A DNA stretch of 64,000 bases from an uncultured Pelagibacteraceae bacterium (GTDB lineage: Bacteria > Pseudomonadota > Alphaproteobacteria > Pelagibacterales > Pelagibacteraceae), in the NCBI GenBank assembly GCA_902570125.1, contig CACFXK010000002.1, positions 105,326 to 169,325 of the forward strand. The letters are read 5' to 3'. The position numbers were made by a program, and so were the translations under genes. Below are positions 34,298 through 43,593 of this stretch, piece after piece; position 1 is the first letter of the stretch; every line of letters starts with the position of its first letter. The notes below the pieces were generated by a model. It saw only the letters and a list, made by a program, of their open reading frames with translations. It did not search any database and was not told the origin of the DNA.

Positions 34298-36815
34298 AAA
34301 TCAAAATTTTGGTCTTTATTTTAAATATGCTCTTAGAGATTTAACAAGAAGTTATAATAAGATCTCAAGTATAATTATTACTCTTTTTATAAGTCTCTTT
34401 ATTTTAAGTTCTATAATGACGATTGAAGATAGTCTAGAAAATGAACTTAATGAAAATGCAAAATTATTATTAGGGGGTGATATAGAAATTGACTACAACA
34501 ACAAAATAGGTGATCAAACTAAAATAGATAAAATTACTAAATTTGCTACCGTCTCCCAAATGGTTGAACTTAGCACAATGATTTCAACTGTTAATAAAAA
34601 AATCAATAAAACGTCATTTACTAGAGTAAAATCAGTTGATCAATTTTATCCATTGTATGGAAAAGCACTCTATGAACCCAATGACGCTTTAGAAAAATTA
34701 AATCAGGTTGAAAGTTCAATATTAGTAAATGAAAATATTTTTAAAAATTTAAACTTAAAAATAAATGACATTGTAAAGGTTCAAGACAAAGAGTTTAAAG
34801 TTATTGGTATAGTTAAAGTTTTACCAGATATTGGAGGTGCCTTTGTATTTGGAGATTTTGCATTAACTGGAAAAAAAACTTTAGATAAGTTAGATTTAAA
34901 TACCCTTGGTAGTTTTTTAAATTATGAATATAAAGTAAAATTTAACAAATCTGTTAACAGTAAAGAGGGCATTAAAAGAGTAGAGAGCTTATTTAAAGAT
35001 CAAAGTAGAGTTAGATTAAGATACCCTGAAAACTCAGCTGGAGGCATTAGACGGATTGTTGATAATTTTTCACAATTTTTATCACTTGTATCAATAAGCG
35101 CTATGTTAATTGCTGGTATTGGAATAGCGAATACTCTTTTATCATTTATAAATCAAAAAAATTCGTCAATTGCAGTTCAAAAAGCAATAGGTGTATTTTC
35201 TGGAAATATAAAAACAATATATTATTTACAATTAGCTATCTTATTAGTTTTAATCACTGTATTTTCATATGGGTTAAGTTTTTTTTTAATCCCAATAGTC
35301 GATAAATATATTTCAGATGGCTTGGGTTTAAATATAGAAGCTAGTTTTTCTATTATAAATTTAATTATAGTTTTTTTAGTTGGAATGTTGGTAATGATAA
35401 TATTTTCAATACCAACTGTTAATTCTATAGATCAAGTTAAAGCATCAAATTTATTTAGAAATGTATTTCAAAGTCTGCAATTTAATTATTCAGTGAAATC
35501 AGTAATAATTAGTATAGTATTATTGCTAATATTAATTAGTCTTTTTGCAATTAGGTCTTCAATACCATTTTATAGTGTTGCATATTTCTTATCATTTTTT
35601 ATTTGTTTATTAATTTTTTATTATCTTTCTGTAACAATTATTCATTTATTAAAAAAATATAAAAATTCTAAGATTTCAGTAAAAATAGCAGTCAAAAATA
35701 TAACTCAATCAAAAAGTATCACGCCCATTACAATAATGTCTTTAGGTCTTGGAATGACACTTTTGTTAACGCTGGCATTTGTAGGCTCAAATTTTAAAAG
35801 AGAAATTTCCAAATCTATTCCAGAAATTGCACCAGATTATTTTTTCTTAGGAATTCAAAATGATCAACGAGAAAAATTCGAAAAAATAATATTTAATTCT
35901 GATAATAAGTCAAAATTAGAGGTAGTTCCTATGGTTTCAGCAGGTCTTGTAAAAATTAATGGGATAGATCCTAATACTTACATCAAAAGTACAAATGACA
36001 GTTATTGGGTTATAATGAATGATAGAAGAATATCATGGTCAGATGAGATACCAAAAGATAATCCTTTAACACAAGGTAACTGGTGGGATTTATCAAGCCC
36101 AGACAAATTACAAATTTCACTGGATAACAAAGTGGCACAAGATTTTGGAGTTAAAATTGGAGATATATTCACTCTTAACATTTACGGAAGAGAAATAGAT
36201 GGTGAGGTAGTGAATTTTAGATTAGTTGATTATAGAGATCTTAGCATTAATTTTGCAATGTTGTTAAACCCTCAATTTGCAAATAAAATTCCACATGAAT
36301 ACCTTTCGACAGTGAAGTTTAATAATATTGATAAATTCGATGATATTAATTTTCTAGACGAATTCCCCAGTGTTTCTATTGTAAAAATCTCTGATTATTT
36401 AAAAAAAGTTACTGATGTTCTTAATAAAGTATTTATAGCGGTCATTATAATTTCAACTGTTACAGTAATAATAGGATTGGTTGTAATATCGAGTGCAATT
36501 ATAGTGCAAGGAAAAATAAAAACTTTCCAAAATTTAGTTTTTAAGATTTTGGGATTTTCAAAAAAAGAAATAATTTACTCATCTTTAATTGAATTTATAA
36601 TTACATTTTTTTCTATAATTCTTTTTTCTACAATTTTTTCTATAATTTCATCAAAATTTATTATTGAAAATATTTTTCAACTTAAATGGCTATTTGAATT
36701 TTACATATTCTTAAATGTAACAATTACAGTTGGATTAGTAACAATGATATTGATAGTTTTTACAAACCTTAAGTATCTAAGTCCAAAAGTTTATCCACTT
36801 GTCAGAAATGAATAA
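34281..36815 (+). CDS. ybbP: FtsX-like permease (YbbP)
   Basis: Large membrane protein of 844 residues with two FtsX-type modules: helices near 35-50, a periplasmic domain to about 255, three helices (about 260-390), further helices near 410-460, a second periplasmic domain (about 500-715) and three C-terminal helices. This is the YbbP layout, and the ATPase gene precedes it. The start is uncertain: ATG 34281 overlaps ybbA, while TTG 34290 has AAGGATGG seven bases upstream and would be three residues shorter. Confidence 0.88.
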   Translation: MVKLNKNQNFGLYFKYALRDLTRSYNKISSIIITLFISLFILSSIMTIEDSLENELNENAKLLLGGDIEIDYNNKIGDQTKIDKITKFATVSQMVELSTMISTVNKKINKTSFTRVKSVDQFYPLYGKALYEPNDALEKLNQVESSILVNENIFKNLNLKINDIVKVQDKEFKVIGIVKVLPDIGGAFVFGDFALTGKKTLDKLDLNTLGSFLNYEYKVKFNKSVNSKEGIKRVESLFKDQSRVRLRYPENSAGGIRRIVDNFSQFLSLVSISAMLIAGIGIANTLLSFINQKNSSIAVQKAIGVFSGNIKTIYYLQLAILLVLITVFSYGLSFFLIPIVDKYISDGLGLNIEASFSIINLIIVFLVGMLVMIIFSIPTVNSIDQVKASNLFRNVFQSLQFNYSVKSVIISIVLLLILISLFAIRSSIPFYSVAYFLSFFICLLIFYYLSVTIIHLLKKYKNSKISVKIAVKNITQSKSITPITIMSLGLGMTLLLTLAFVGSNFKREISKSIPEIAPDYFFLGIQNDQREKFEKIIFNSDNKSKLEVVPMVSAGLVKINGIDPNTYIKSTNDSYWVIMNDRRISWSDEIPKDNPLTQGNWWDLSSPDKLQISLDNKVAQDFGVKIGDIFTLNIYGREIDGEVVNFRLVDYRDLSINFAMLLNPQFANKIPHEYLSTVKFNNIDKFDDINFLDEFPSVSIVKISDYLKKVTDVLNKVFIAVIIISTVTVIIGLVVISSAIIVQGKIKTFQNLVFKILGFSKKEIIYSSLIEFIITFFSIILFSTIFSIISSKFIIENIFQLKWLFEFYIFLNVTITVGLVTMILIVFTNLKYLSPKVYPLVRNE

Positions 36816-36841
36816 GATATAATATTTTTTAGATTTTGGTT

Positions 36842-37231
36842 TTAAATAGAAGCTTTTAAAGCTTCATAAATTAAATCCTCTGTAGTTTCACCAATACTTC
36901 TATAAACTTCTGTCTTACCCTTGAAGATTAATAGAGTAGTTTGATAAAGGACATCAAACGAATCTGCTATATCTCTGTTTGTTACATCAAATGCAAAATA
37001 TTCGATGTTATCGAATTTAATATCTAATAATTCACCATTTTTTTTTGCTTTTTGCAAAACTTTCATTTGATTTGCACAAGATCCACAATATTCGATCCAA
37101 GAACTGATAACTATAATTTTACCCTCAGACTGGGCTTTGCTAAACAAATCTTTATCAAACGTAGTTTTCTTTTCCATTGAATTTGCAGCAAATGCAAAAA
37201 AACAGAAAATAAAAATTAAAATTTTTTTCAT
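36842..37231 (-). CDS. Exported thioredoxin-like protein
   Basis: Protein of 129 residues with a signal peptide (1-18) and a thioredoxin-fold domain. The active-site motif is WIEYCGSCANQM with Cys49 and Cys52. The pattern resembles the C-terminal domain of DsbD and other periplasmic thiol reductases. No membrane partner is encoded next to it. It probably reduces periplasmic disulfides or acts in cytochrome maturation. Confidence 0.8.
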   Translation of the reverse strand: MKKILIFIFCFFAFAANSMEKKTTFDKDLFSKAQSEGKIIVISSWIEYCGSCANQMKVLQKAKKNGELLDIKFDNIEYFAFDVTNRDIADSFDVLYQTTLLIFKGKTEVYRSIGETTEDLIYEALKASI

Positions 37232-37327
37232 TAAGACAGGAAATTACACCTTTAGACAACTAAAGAAAATAATTTATAGTGACACATCTATTTCCAATTT
37301 AGGCTGAAAATTCAATAAAATTTTTTT

Positions 37328-37352
37328 CTAGGCTTCAATCTACGAAGCCTAG
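37328..37352. other. Perfect nine-base hairpin in a long intergenic region
   Basis: CTAGGCTTC pairs with GAAGCCTAG around a seven-base loop. A T-run lies on its 5' side, not its 3' side, so it is not a normal terminator for either strand. Nearby are a (GA)5 run (about 37374-37384) and a 7+1+7 inverted repeat ATTGTAA-T-TTACAAT (37385-37399). The 276 bases from 37232 to 37507 contain no convincing gene; a small RNA or divergent promoter region is possible. Confidence 0.4.
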
Positions 37353-37456
37353 TATTATAATTAACTTATAATAAGAGAGAGAGAATTGTAATTTACAATA
37401 TTATTTACATATTAGGAGTGCTAATAGTGAATAATAGCTATGTATAATTCATATAG

Positions 37457-37486
37457 TTGCTTAACATCTCTCTTTACTTATATACC
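37457..37486 (+). promoter_or_regulatory. Possible promoter for the thiV riboswitch transcript
   Basis: TTGCTT and TATACC separated by 18 bases, ending 22 bases before the conserved riboswitch core. Both hexamers are imperfect matches to sigma-70 consensus, so this is tentative. Confidence 0.3.
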
Positions 37487-37502
37487 ATTTAATATAAAAA
37501 TT

Positions 37503-37569
37503 ATTTTGGGGTGCCATATGGCTGAGAAATACCCAAGGAACCTGTCCGGTAATTCAGAAAGGGAAAAAT
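37503..37569 (+). ncRNA. TPP riboswitch (THI element), very compact
   Basis: The TPP aptamer core is recognisable: GGGGTGCC at 37508-37515, GGCTGAGA at 37520-37527, TACCC at 37530-37534, AACCTG at 37539-37544 and the 3' element GAAAGGGA at 37557-37564. There is no separate expression platform. Bases 37503-37507 (ATTTT) can pair with 37565-37569 (AAAAT), which includes the first two bases of the thiV start codon, and the GGGA that would serve as Shine-Dalgarno is inside the aptamer. Binding of TPP would thus block translation directly. Confidence 0.92.
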
Positions 37570-38998
37570 GGATCAAATAAACATCTTAAATCAATCATCT
37601 GCAATTTTATTAACCTTAATTATTAGTATCATTTTTGTAATAGTTGGCTTTGTATATTCAAAAAAATATCAAGGGTTGAACAATTATTTAGTTGCAAGTA
37701 GATCTGTAGGGACTTTTTCACTAACAACTAGTTTAGTTGCATCTGCTCTAGGTGCATGGATTTTATTCGGTCCGGCATCATCAGCAACCTGGGGAGGAGT
37801 AGGGGCTGTTATTGGATATTCTTTAGGGACAGCGTTTCCTCTTTTTGCATTAATTTATTTAGGAAAAAAATTTAGAGATAAATATCCAACAGGAAAATCA
37901 TTAATTGAGGTGATTAGATCTAGATTTGGCTCACAATTATTTAAGTTAATTTTGTTTTTATCTATTTTCTATATGACTATTTTTTTAATAGCAGAAGTTA
38001 CCGCCGTTTCAATTTTAATTAATTACATTTCAGGAACTGATCTATGGATCACGGCAATTATTGTAATTGTCAGCTCACTCGTCTACACTTTGTATGGTGG
38101 TCTTAGAGCTTCAATATTTACAGATAATATTCAATTTATAGTTTTTGGTTTGCTCTTAATAATTGCATTTTCTTATTTAATTTCTTTTAATTCTAACGAT
38201 TTTAGTTTTGAGTTTGTAAAACAGAACAAACCCTATTTGTTAAGCTCAGGTTATTTGCCTAACTTTACAGCAGGACTAACTTTTTTTATAGCTGTTGCAG
38301 CAACTAATCTTTTTCATCAAGGTAACTGGCAAAGAGTTTATGCTGCTAAAAATAATAAAGTTTTAAAAAATAGCTTAATAGTTTCTTTTATAATTATTAT
38401 ACCAATAGTATTCATGATGGGCTTTTCAGGTTTAGTTGCAACCTCCCAAAATCCAAGCGTAGTTCCTGACCTTGCATTCTTTTCTTTATTAATAAAAGAC
38501 CAAGCCATCTTTTTATCAATAATAATAACTATTTTAGCAATTTCACTTACAGTGAGCAGTATAGACACACTAGTAAATGCTATATCTAGTTTGATTATTG
38601 TTGATGGAAATAAAGTTATAAAATTTAAAGGTAATTATTTAAAATTATCTAAACAAATTATAATATTTTTATCCTTGATTTCATTTTTTGTTGCATCAAA
38701 AGGATTAAGTATTTTATATCTATTTTTATTAGCTGATTTATTTTGTTGTGCAGCAGTATTAAGTGTATTTTATGGTTTTTATTCAAAATCATTTAATGAA
38801 AAAAATGCATATGTTTCAATTATAGTTGGTTTAATTGGTGGAATTCTATTATTTCCTAGTCCCGATTTCTCAAAATCAATACTTGTAGGAATAATATTAC
38901 CTGCGGATTTTTTTCCAATATTTATCTCACAATCTTTGTTGTTTTGCTCATTTATTGTTGCAACACTCTTACCTATGGTTACGTGGAAATTGAGGTAA
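37568..38998 (+). CDS. thiV: Sodium:solute symporter, thiamin/HMP transporter (ThiV-like)
   Basis: Membrane protein of 476 residues with about 13 helices, typical of the sodium:solute symporter family (SSSF). The motif YLVASRSVGTFSL near 40 and GGLRASIFTDNIQF near 177 are family hallmarks. A TPP riboswitch ends at its start codon, so its substrate should belong to thiamin metabolism. Published work on SAR11 links a riboswitch-controlled SSSF gene named thiV to uptake of the thiamin pyrimidine precursor HMP. Transport itself is not shown by sequence. Confidence 0.88.
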   Translation: MDQINILNQSSAILLTLIISIIFVIVGFVYSKKYQGLNNYLVASRSVGTFSLTTSLVASALGAWILFGPASSATWGGVGAVIGYSLGTAFPLFALIYLGKKFRDKYPTGKSLIEVIRSRFGSQLFKLILFLSIFYMTIFLIAEVTAVSILINYISGTDLWITAIIVIVSSLVYTLYGGLRASIFTDNIQFIVFGLLLIIAFSYLISFNSNDFSFEFVKQNKPYLLSSGYLPNFTAGLTFFIAVAATNLFHQGNWQRVYAAKNNKVLKNSLIVSFIIIIPIVFMMGFSGLVATSQNPSVVPDLAFFSLLIKDQAIFLSIIITILAISLTVSSIDTLVNAISSLIIVDGNKVIKFKGNYLKLSKQIIIFLSLISFFVASKGLSILYLFLLADLFCCAAVLSVFYGFYSKSFNEKNAYVSIIVGLIGGILLFPSPDFSKSILVGIILPADFFPIFISQSLLFCSFIVATLLPMVTWKLR

Positions 38999-38999
38999 T

Positions 39000-40370
39000 T
39001 TAATTTTTTTTAAATTTTTTAAAGGAGAAGTTTCTTGGTCTTTTTCTATTCTTAAATTTTTTCTTAAATTTAAATTTTTTTCTACTATCAGGATTATCAC
39101 CTTGTTTTTCTAAGTTATCAGTATGAAATTTTTTAAATTTTTTAAATTTTTTATTTTTAAACTTAGTTTTTTTTTTATTATTTCTACTATCGTCTCTATT
39201 TCTACTATCTTTGAACGATTTACCTCTTTTTTTATATTTTTTATTTTTTTTGTTAGATTTTTTATTAAAAATTTCTTCTAATTTAAAATTTGGATTTATT
39301 AATTTCTGAATTTCTCTCCACATACCACGATCATTATTTGTTAAGAAGGTAAGTGCCGATCCTTCTTTTCCTGCTCTACCTGTTCTTCCAACTCTATGAA
39401 TATAATCCTCAGGTACTTGTGGCAGATCATAATTTATTACATGTTGAATTAATGGAATATCCAATCCTCTAGCAGCAACATCGGTTGCAACTAAAATTCT
39501 ATTTTTACCAGATCTGAATCCTCTAATAACTCTGTCTCTTTTACTTTGTCTTAGATTTCCATGAATTGCTTCTGCTGAATGAGCATCATATTTTAATCTT
39601 TTTACAATTTTATCTGCACCATGTTTTGTTTTAACAAAAACTAATATTGAACCTTGTCTCTCAACTAATTGATTGATTAATTCATGATATTTTTTATCTG
39701 GAGTTATTTGAAAGGTTTCTTGTTTAATTTTATCAATTGGAGTTGAAACTGATCCAACTGAAATTCTTTCTGGTTTTTTCAAATATTTTTCAGAAATTTT
39801 TAATATATTACTTGGCAAAGTGGCTGAAAATAATAATGTTTGATGTTCCTTTGGGATAAATTTTAAAATTATTTCAATTTGAGGTGCAAAGCCCATATCA
39901 AGCATTCTATCAGTTTCATCTAAAACTAAGTAATTAACTCTTGTTAAATTTAAGCTTTTTCTTTTTAAGTGATCGTTAATTCTGCCTGGTGTTCCAACAA
40001 TTATTCTAGCTCTTTTATTCAACTGTCTTAGTTGTTTTTGCATACTTTCTCCGCCAATTAAAAGAGCATTGCCAATTCTTATGTCTCCTAAAGTGAGTTT
40101 AGATATCGTACCCATTACCTGACTAGCTAATTCTCTCGTTGGGCATATGATTAAAGCCATTGCATTTTTGTTAATGATCAATTTATTTATAAGTGGAATT
40201 GTAAAAGCTAAAGTTTTGCCAGTACCAGTTTGTGCTGTTCCAAGAACATCTTTTCCCTCAAGTGCAATGGGTATTGCTTGAGATTGAATTGGTGTGGGTG
40301 TGATAAAATTTGAATACTTAATTGAATTCTTTAGTTTGTTTTCTATGTCTAATTCATTAAAGTTTTTCAT
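39000..40370 (-). CDS. rhlE: DEAD-box RNA helicase (RhlE-like)
   Basis: ATP-dependent RNA helicase of 456 residues from the ATG at 40370 (MKNFNEL, the usual Q-motif lead-in); 17 more residues are open upstream but unlikely. Motifs are in order: Q motif TPTPIQSQAIP, AQTGTGKT, PTRELA, GTPGR, DETD, SAT, VATDVAARGLDIP and HRVGRTGRAG. The C-terminal 80 residues are almost entirely Lys/Arg/Asn/Phe, a typical RNA-binding tail. It probably helps ribosome assembly or RNA turnover at low temperature. It converges with thiV one base apart. Confidence 0.93.
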   Translation of the reverse strand: MKNFNELDIENKLKNSIKYSNFITPTPIQSQAIPIALEGKDVLGTAQTGTGKTLAFTIPLINKLIINKNAMALIICPTRELASQVMGTISKLTLGDIRIGNALLIGGESMQKQLRQLNKRARIIVGTPGRINDHLKRKSLNLTRVNYLVLDETDRMLDMGFAPQIEIILKFIPKEHQTLLFSATLPSNILKISEKYLKKPERISVGSVSTPIDKIKQETFQITPDKKYHELINQLVERQGSILVFVKTKHGADKIVKRLKYDAHSAEAIHGNLRQSKRDRVIRGFRSGKNRILVATDVAARGLDIPLIQHVINYDLPQVPEDYIHRVGRTGRAGKEGSALTFLTNNDRGMWREIQKLINPNFKLEEIFNKKSNKKNKKYKKRGKSFKDSRNRDDSRNNKKKTKFKNKKFKKFKKFHTDNLEKQGDNPDSRKKFKFKKKFKNRKRPRNFSFKKFKKN

Positions 40371-40457
40371 GCTTGATTCTTTTAAAGATATAAGGAAAAT
40401 GCATATATGTTCTAATGCCAATTACAATAAATCATTTATTTAAGTCTTTAGAATGCT

Positions 40458-40463
40458 TATAAT
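40458..40463 (+). promoter_or_regulatory. Probable -10 element of the rseP promoter
   Basis: Perfect TATAAT 63 bases upstream of the rseP start codon; the -35 region (about TTTATT) is weak. The sequence GGACACTTTGA follows at 40475-40485 in the early transcribed region. Confidence 0.4.
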
Positions 40464-40525
40464 TGACATAAACTGGACACTTTGAAACTTGTAAGAAACC
40501 AATATAGTTAATATAAATAGCTTAT

Positions 40526-41635
40526 ATGCTCTCTTTTATCATACCATTTATAGTGCTGATTTTAGTAGTTGTTTTCATACACGAATATGGCCATTATTAT
40601 TTTGCAAAAAGATATGGAGTTGGTGTTACAGACTTTTCAATAGGTTTTGGAAAAGAGTTGATTGGTTGGAATGATAAATCGGGAACTAGATGGAAAATTT
40701 GTTGGATACCTCTTGGAGGCTATGTCAAATTTTTTGGTGACAGAAATGTATTTTCTCAAGCTGATCAAGAAGAATTGTTAAAAAAATATAACAAAGAGGA
40801 CCAAGAAAAACTCTTTGTAACAAAACCTTTGTACCAAAGGTCTTTAATTGTGGCGGGTGGGCCAATAGCAAATTTCGTTTTAGCAATATTTATTTTTTTA
40901 TTCATATATATGTTTGCTGGAAAAGACTTTACGCCGGCAGTTATTGATGAAGTTCAAAAAGATAGTCCAGCAGAAGTAGCAGGAATGCAAAAAAATGATG
41001 TGATACTTGAAATAGATAACAATAAAGTTGAGAGTATTCTTGATGTTTCTAAACTGATTTTAATGTCAACATCTGAGATAGTTGATTTCAAAATTTCCAG
41101 ATATGATCAGGAAGTATTATTAAAGGTTAAACCAAAAATTGTTGCAGGTGTTGATAATTTAGGAAATAAAATTAATAAAAGAATAGTTGGTATTAAACTG
41201 AGTCCATATAACAACGAAATAAATCATAAACGATTAGGGCCAGCAAGTGCATTAATAGAGTCTGTTAAAGAAGTATATTTTGTAACTACATCATCTCTTA
41301 AATATATGGGTTCAATGCTTACTGGATCTGGAGATAGTTCACAATTAGGTGGACCAATTAGAATAGCAAAGATTTCAGGACAAGTGGCTGAATTTGGAAT
41401 ATTGCCATTTATTAGTATGATGGCCTATATATCGATAAGTTTAGGCCTAATTAACCTATTTCCAATACCACTTTTAGATGGGGGCCATTTAATGTTTTAT
41501 GCATTTGAAAAAGTTTTAGGAAGGCCATTAAGTCAAAAAACACAAGAAGGTTTTTTTCGAATCGGAATGTTTTTATTGTTAACTTTAATGTTTTTTGCAA
41601 CATTCAATGACCTTAAAGATTTAGGCTTATTTTAA
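40526..41635 (+). CDS. rseP: Site-2 intramembrane protease RseP
   Basis: Zinc metalloprotease of the inner membrane, 369 residues. The active site HEYGH is at 19-23 in helix one, one PDZ domain spans about 125-205 (SPAEVAGMQKNDVI), and the second motif PIPLLDGGH holds Asp318. One PDZ domain, instead of two in E. coli, is common in alphaproteobacteria. It cleaves anti-sigma factors or leftover signal peptides. It stands alone here and not in the usual dxr-rseP-bamA order. Confidence 0.93.
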   Translation: MLSFIIPFIVLILVVVFIHEYGHYYFAKRYGVGVTDFSIGFGKELIGWNDKSGTRWKICWIPLGGYVKFFGDRNVFSQADQEELLKKYNKEDQEKLFVTKPLYQRSLIVAGGPIANFVLAIFIFLFIYMFAGKDFTPAVIDEVQKDSPAEVAGMQKNDVILEIDNNKVESILDVSKLILMSTSEIVDFKISRYDQEVLLKVKPKIVAGVDNLGNKINKRIVGIKLSPYNNEINHKRLGPASALIESVKEVYFVTTSSLKYMGSMLTGSGDSSQLGGPIRIAKISGQVAEFGILPFISMMAYISISLGLINLFPIPLLDGGHLMFYAFEKVLGRPLSQKTQEGFFRIGMFLLLTLMFFATFNDLKDLGLF

Positions 41636-41786
41636 AGGGATTTTCTAACGTTAAAAAAGCTTTATAAATCAATACTTATTTACAACTACATATTGTGGTA
41701 AATTTAATTATAGACACAAAAAAAAAGCTTGAATTATCAACGATTTTGTTAAGTATATAAATATAACCTTTAAAACCGGAGCTAAA

Positions 41787-42062
41787 ATGAACAAAAAACA
41801 ACTTATAGCGAAATTAGCAGGGTCATTAAATCAAAGTAAAGCTGATGCTGAGCGTACATTTGATACGATTACCAACACTATTTTGGACGCTTTAAAAGGC
41901 GACGATAATGTTAAAATTGCTGGTTTTGGAACATATAAAGTAGCTAAAAGAAAAGCTCGAATTGGTCGAAATCCAAGAACTGGAGAGCAAATCCAAATCG
42001 CTGCTTCTCAAAAGGTAAAGTTTTTACCTGCAAAAGCACTTAAAGAAGTTTTCAATAAATAA
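41787..42062 (+). CDS. hup: HU-family DNA-binding protein
   Basis: Nucleoid protein of 91 residues, standard length. The N-terminal helical dimerisation part (MNKKQLIAKLAG) and the beta-arm GRNPRTGEQIQIAAS (60-74) with the conserved RNPRTG and Pro are clear. HU rather than IHF is favoured by the KFLPAKALKEVFNK end. CCGGAG lies six bases ahead of the ATG. A strong terminator follows, so it is monocistronic and probably highly expressed. Confidence 0.95.
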   Translation: MNKKQLIAKLAGSLNQSKADAERTFDTITNTILDALKGDDNVKIAGFGTYKVAKRKARIGRNPRTGEQIQIAASQKVKFLPAKALKEVFNK

Positions 42063-42070
42063 ACTTTTTA

Positions 42071-42117
42071 AAACAGCCTTTATTAAAAATTAGAATTTAA
42101 TAAAGGCTGTTTTTTTT
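42071..42117 (+). terminator. Rho-independent terminator after the HU gene
   Basis: Seventeen-base perfect stem (42071-42087 with 42096-42112) closed by an eight-base loop and followed by a T-run to 42117. It begins nine bases after the HU stop. Confidence 0.93.
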
Positions 42118-42139
42118 ATGCAAGCATACGGTGTACTAC

Positions 42140-42154
42140 ATGCAAATACTGCAT
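42140..42154. promoter_or_regulatory. Inverted repeat upstream of amtB
   Basis: ATGCA-AATAC-TGCAT, 77 bases before the amtB start. It could be an operator for nitrogen control, but it is short and does not match a consensus I can name with confidence. Confidence 0.3.
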
Positions 42155-42230
42155 ATCTCTTTTAAATAACAATCAATAGTTTTTAGTTTTATTAAATCTA
42201 TAACAACCTCTTTAATTAAACGGAGGTGAA

Positions 42231-43532
42231 ATGGTTAAACTTTTAAAAAAACTGGCTGGTCCATTAGTAAGTTTATTTTTCTTACTAAATATGACTAGTG
42301 CAGGTTATGCTGAAACTACAGTTTCAGCTGAAGTTGGTTTCATATTCAATACATTTCTTTTCTTGGTTTGTGGTTTCTTAGTAATGTTTATGGCAGCAGG
42401 TTTTGCCATGCTCGAATCAGGAATGGTAACATCAAAAAGTGTATCAGTAATATGTGCCAAAAATATCGGATTATTTTCAATAGCTGGAATTATGTTCTGG
42501 ATGGTTGGATATAATTTAGCATACGGAATTCCAGAAGGTGGATACATAGGAAGCTTTACTCCATGGTCTGATGCAAGTTCAGTTGATACTGGATATGCTG
42601 ACGGATCTGATTGGTATTTCCAAATGGTTTTCTGTGCAACGACAGTTTCAATTGTATCAGGAACATTAGCTGAAAGAATTAAATTATGGCCGTTCTTTTT
42701 ATTTGCGGCTATTCTATCAGGAATTATCTATCCAATCGTTATGGGTTGGCAGTGGGGAGGTGGCTGGTTAGCAGCTGCTGGTTTCTCCGACTTTGCTGGT
42801 TCAACACTTGTTCACTCAACTGGAGGTGCAGCAGCATTAGCTGGAGCAATTCTTTTAGGAGCTAGAACTGGTAGATTTGATAAATCTGGAGCAGCTAAAC
42901 CTATGAAGCCATTTGCGGCGTCATCTGTACCATTAGTCACAGTTGGTGTATTTATTTTATGGCTAGGTTGGTTCGGATTTAATGGTGGATCACAATTAGC
43001 AATGGGAACATTTGATGATGCAGTAGCAGTTTCAAATATTTTCATTAATACAAACTTAGCAGCCTGTGGTGGTGTATTAGCAGCTGGTGCAATAACAAGA
43101 TTAATGTCGGGTAAAACTGATGTTATTCAAATGCTTAACGGAGCAATTGGTGGTCTTGTTGCAATTACAGCTGAACCATTAATGCCTTCACCGCTAGCAG
43201 CAATTCTTATAGGTGCGATCGGTGGAATAATAGTTGTCTTCGGAACAAAATTATTATTCTCACTAAAAATCGATGATGTAGTAGGAGCAGTACCTGCTCA
43301 CTTGTTCGCTGGAATTTGGGGAACTTTAGCAGTTCCACTAACGAACGGTGATGCATCATTCGGAGCGCAGCTTCTAGGAGTAATTTCAATCAATGCATTT
43401 GTATTTGTAGTATCTCTAATAGTATGGGGAATTATGAAGGGTACAATGGGTATTAGATTGAGCAAAGAAGCAGAAAGACTTGGTACGGATGTTACAGAGT
43501 CTGGAGTGATCGCATACGCAATAAGAGACTAA
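42231..43532 (+). CDS. amtB: Ammonium transporter AmtB
   Basis: Channel-like ammonium transporter of 433 residues with 11 helices after a signal sequence (1-27, cleavage after GYA). The twin-histidine pore residues are in VHSTGG (about 197) and PAHLFAGIWG (about 353). The gating Phe and Trp stretches (FWMVGYNLAYG, WQWGGGWL) are present. The Shine-Dalgarno GGAGGTG is one of the best in the window. No glnK is adjacent. It is flanked by strong terminators on both sides. Confidence 0.95.
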   Translation: MVKLLKKLAGPLVSLFFLLNMTSAGYAETTVSAEVGFIFNTFLFLVCGFLVMFMAAGFAMLESGMVTSKSVSVICAKNIGLFSIAGIMFWMVGYNLAYGIPEGGYIGSFTPWSDASSVDTGYADGSDWYFQMVFCATTVSIVSGTLAERIKLWPFFLFAAILSGIIYPIVMGWQWGGGWLAAAGFSDFAGSTLVHSTGGAAALAGAILLGARTGRFDKSGAAKPMKPFAASSVPLVTVGVFILWLGWFGFNGGSQLAMGTFDDAVAVSNIFINTNLAACGGVLAAGAITRLMSGKTDVIQMLNGAIGGLVAITAEPLMPSPLAAILIGAIGGIIVVFGTKLLFSLKIDDVVGAVPAHLFAGIWGTLAVPLTNGDASFGAQLLGVISINAFVFVVSLIVWGIMKGTMGIRLSKEAERLGTDVTESGVIAYAIRD

Positions 43533-43537
43533 AGAAT

Positions 43538-43559
43538 AACTATCTCTCTCTCTATAGTT
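43538..43559 (+). other. Hairpin with a (CT)5 loop after amtB
   Basis: AACTAT pairs with ATAGTT around a CTCTCTCTCT loop, six bases after the amtB stop and just before the terminator. The pyrimidine loop could bind an RNA-binding protein or a complementary GA-rich RNA; a (GA)5 run exists at about 37374, but no link is shown. Confidence 0.35.
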
Positions 43560-43562
43560 GAC

Positions 43563-43593
43563 AAAAGGCCCCTTAAATGGGGCCTTTTTTTTT
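43563..43593 (+). terminator. Rho-independent terminator after amtB
   Basis: Ten-base stem AAAAGGCCCC/GGGGCCTTTT with a six-base loop and a run of nine T. It reaches the stop codon of the convergent bcp gene and could partly serve both strands. Confidence 0.93.

Noticed and set aside
37421..37446. Leader peptide with AGGAG and GTG start before the riboswitch
   Set aside because: The frame is only five codons and has no composition that would suggest attenuation.
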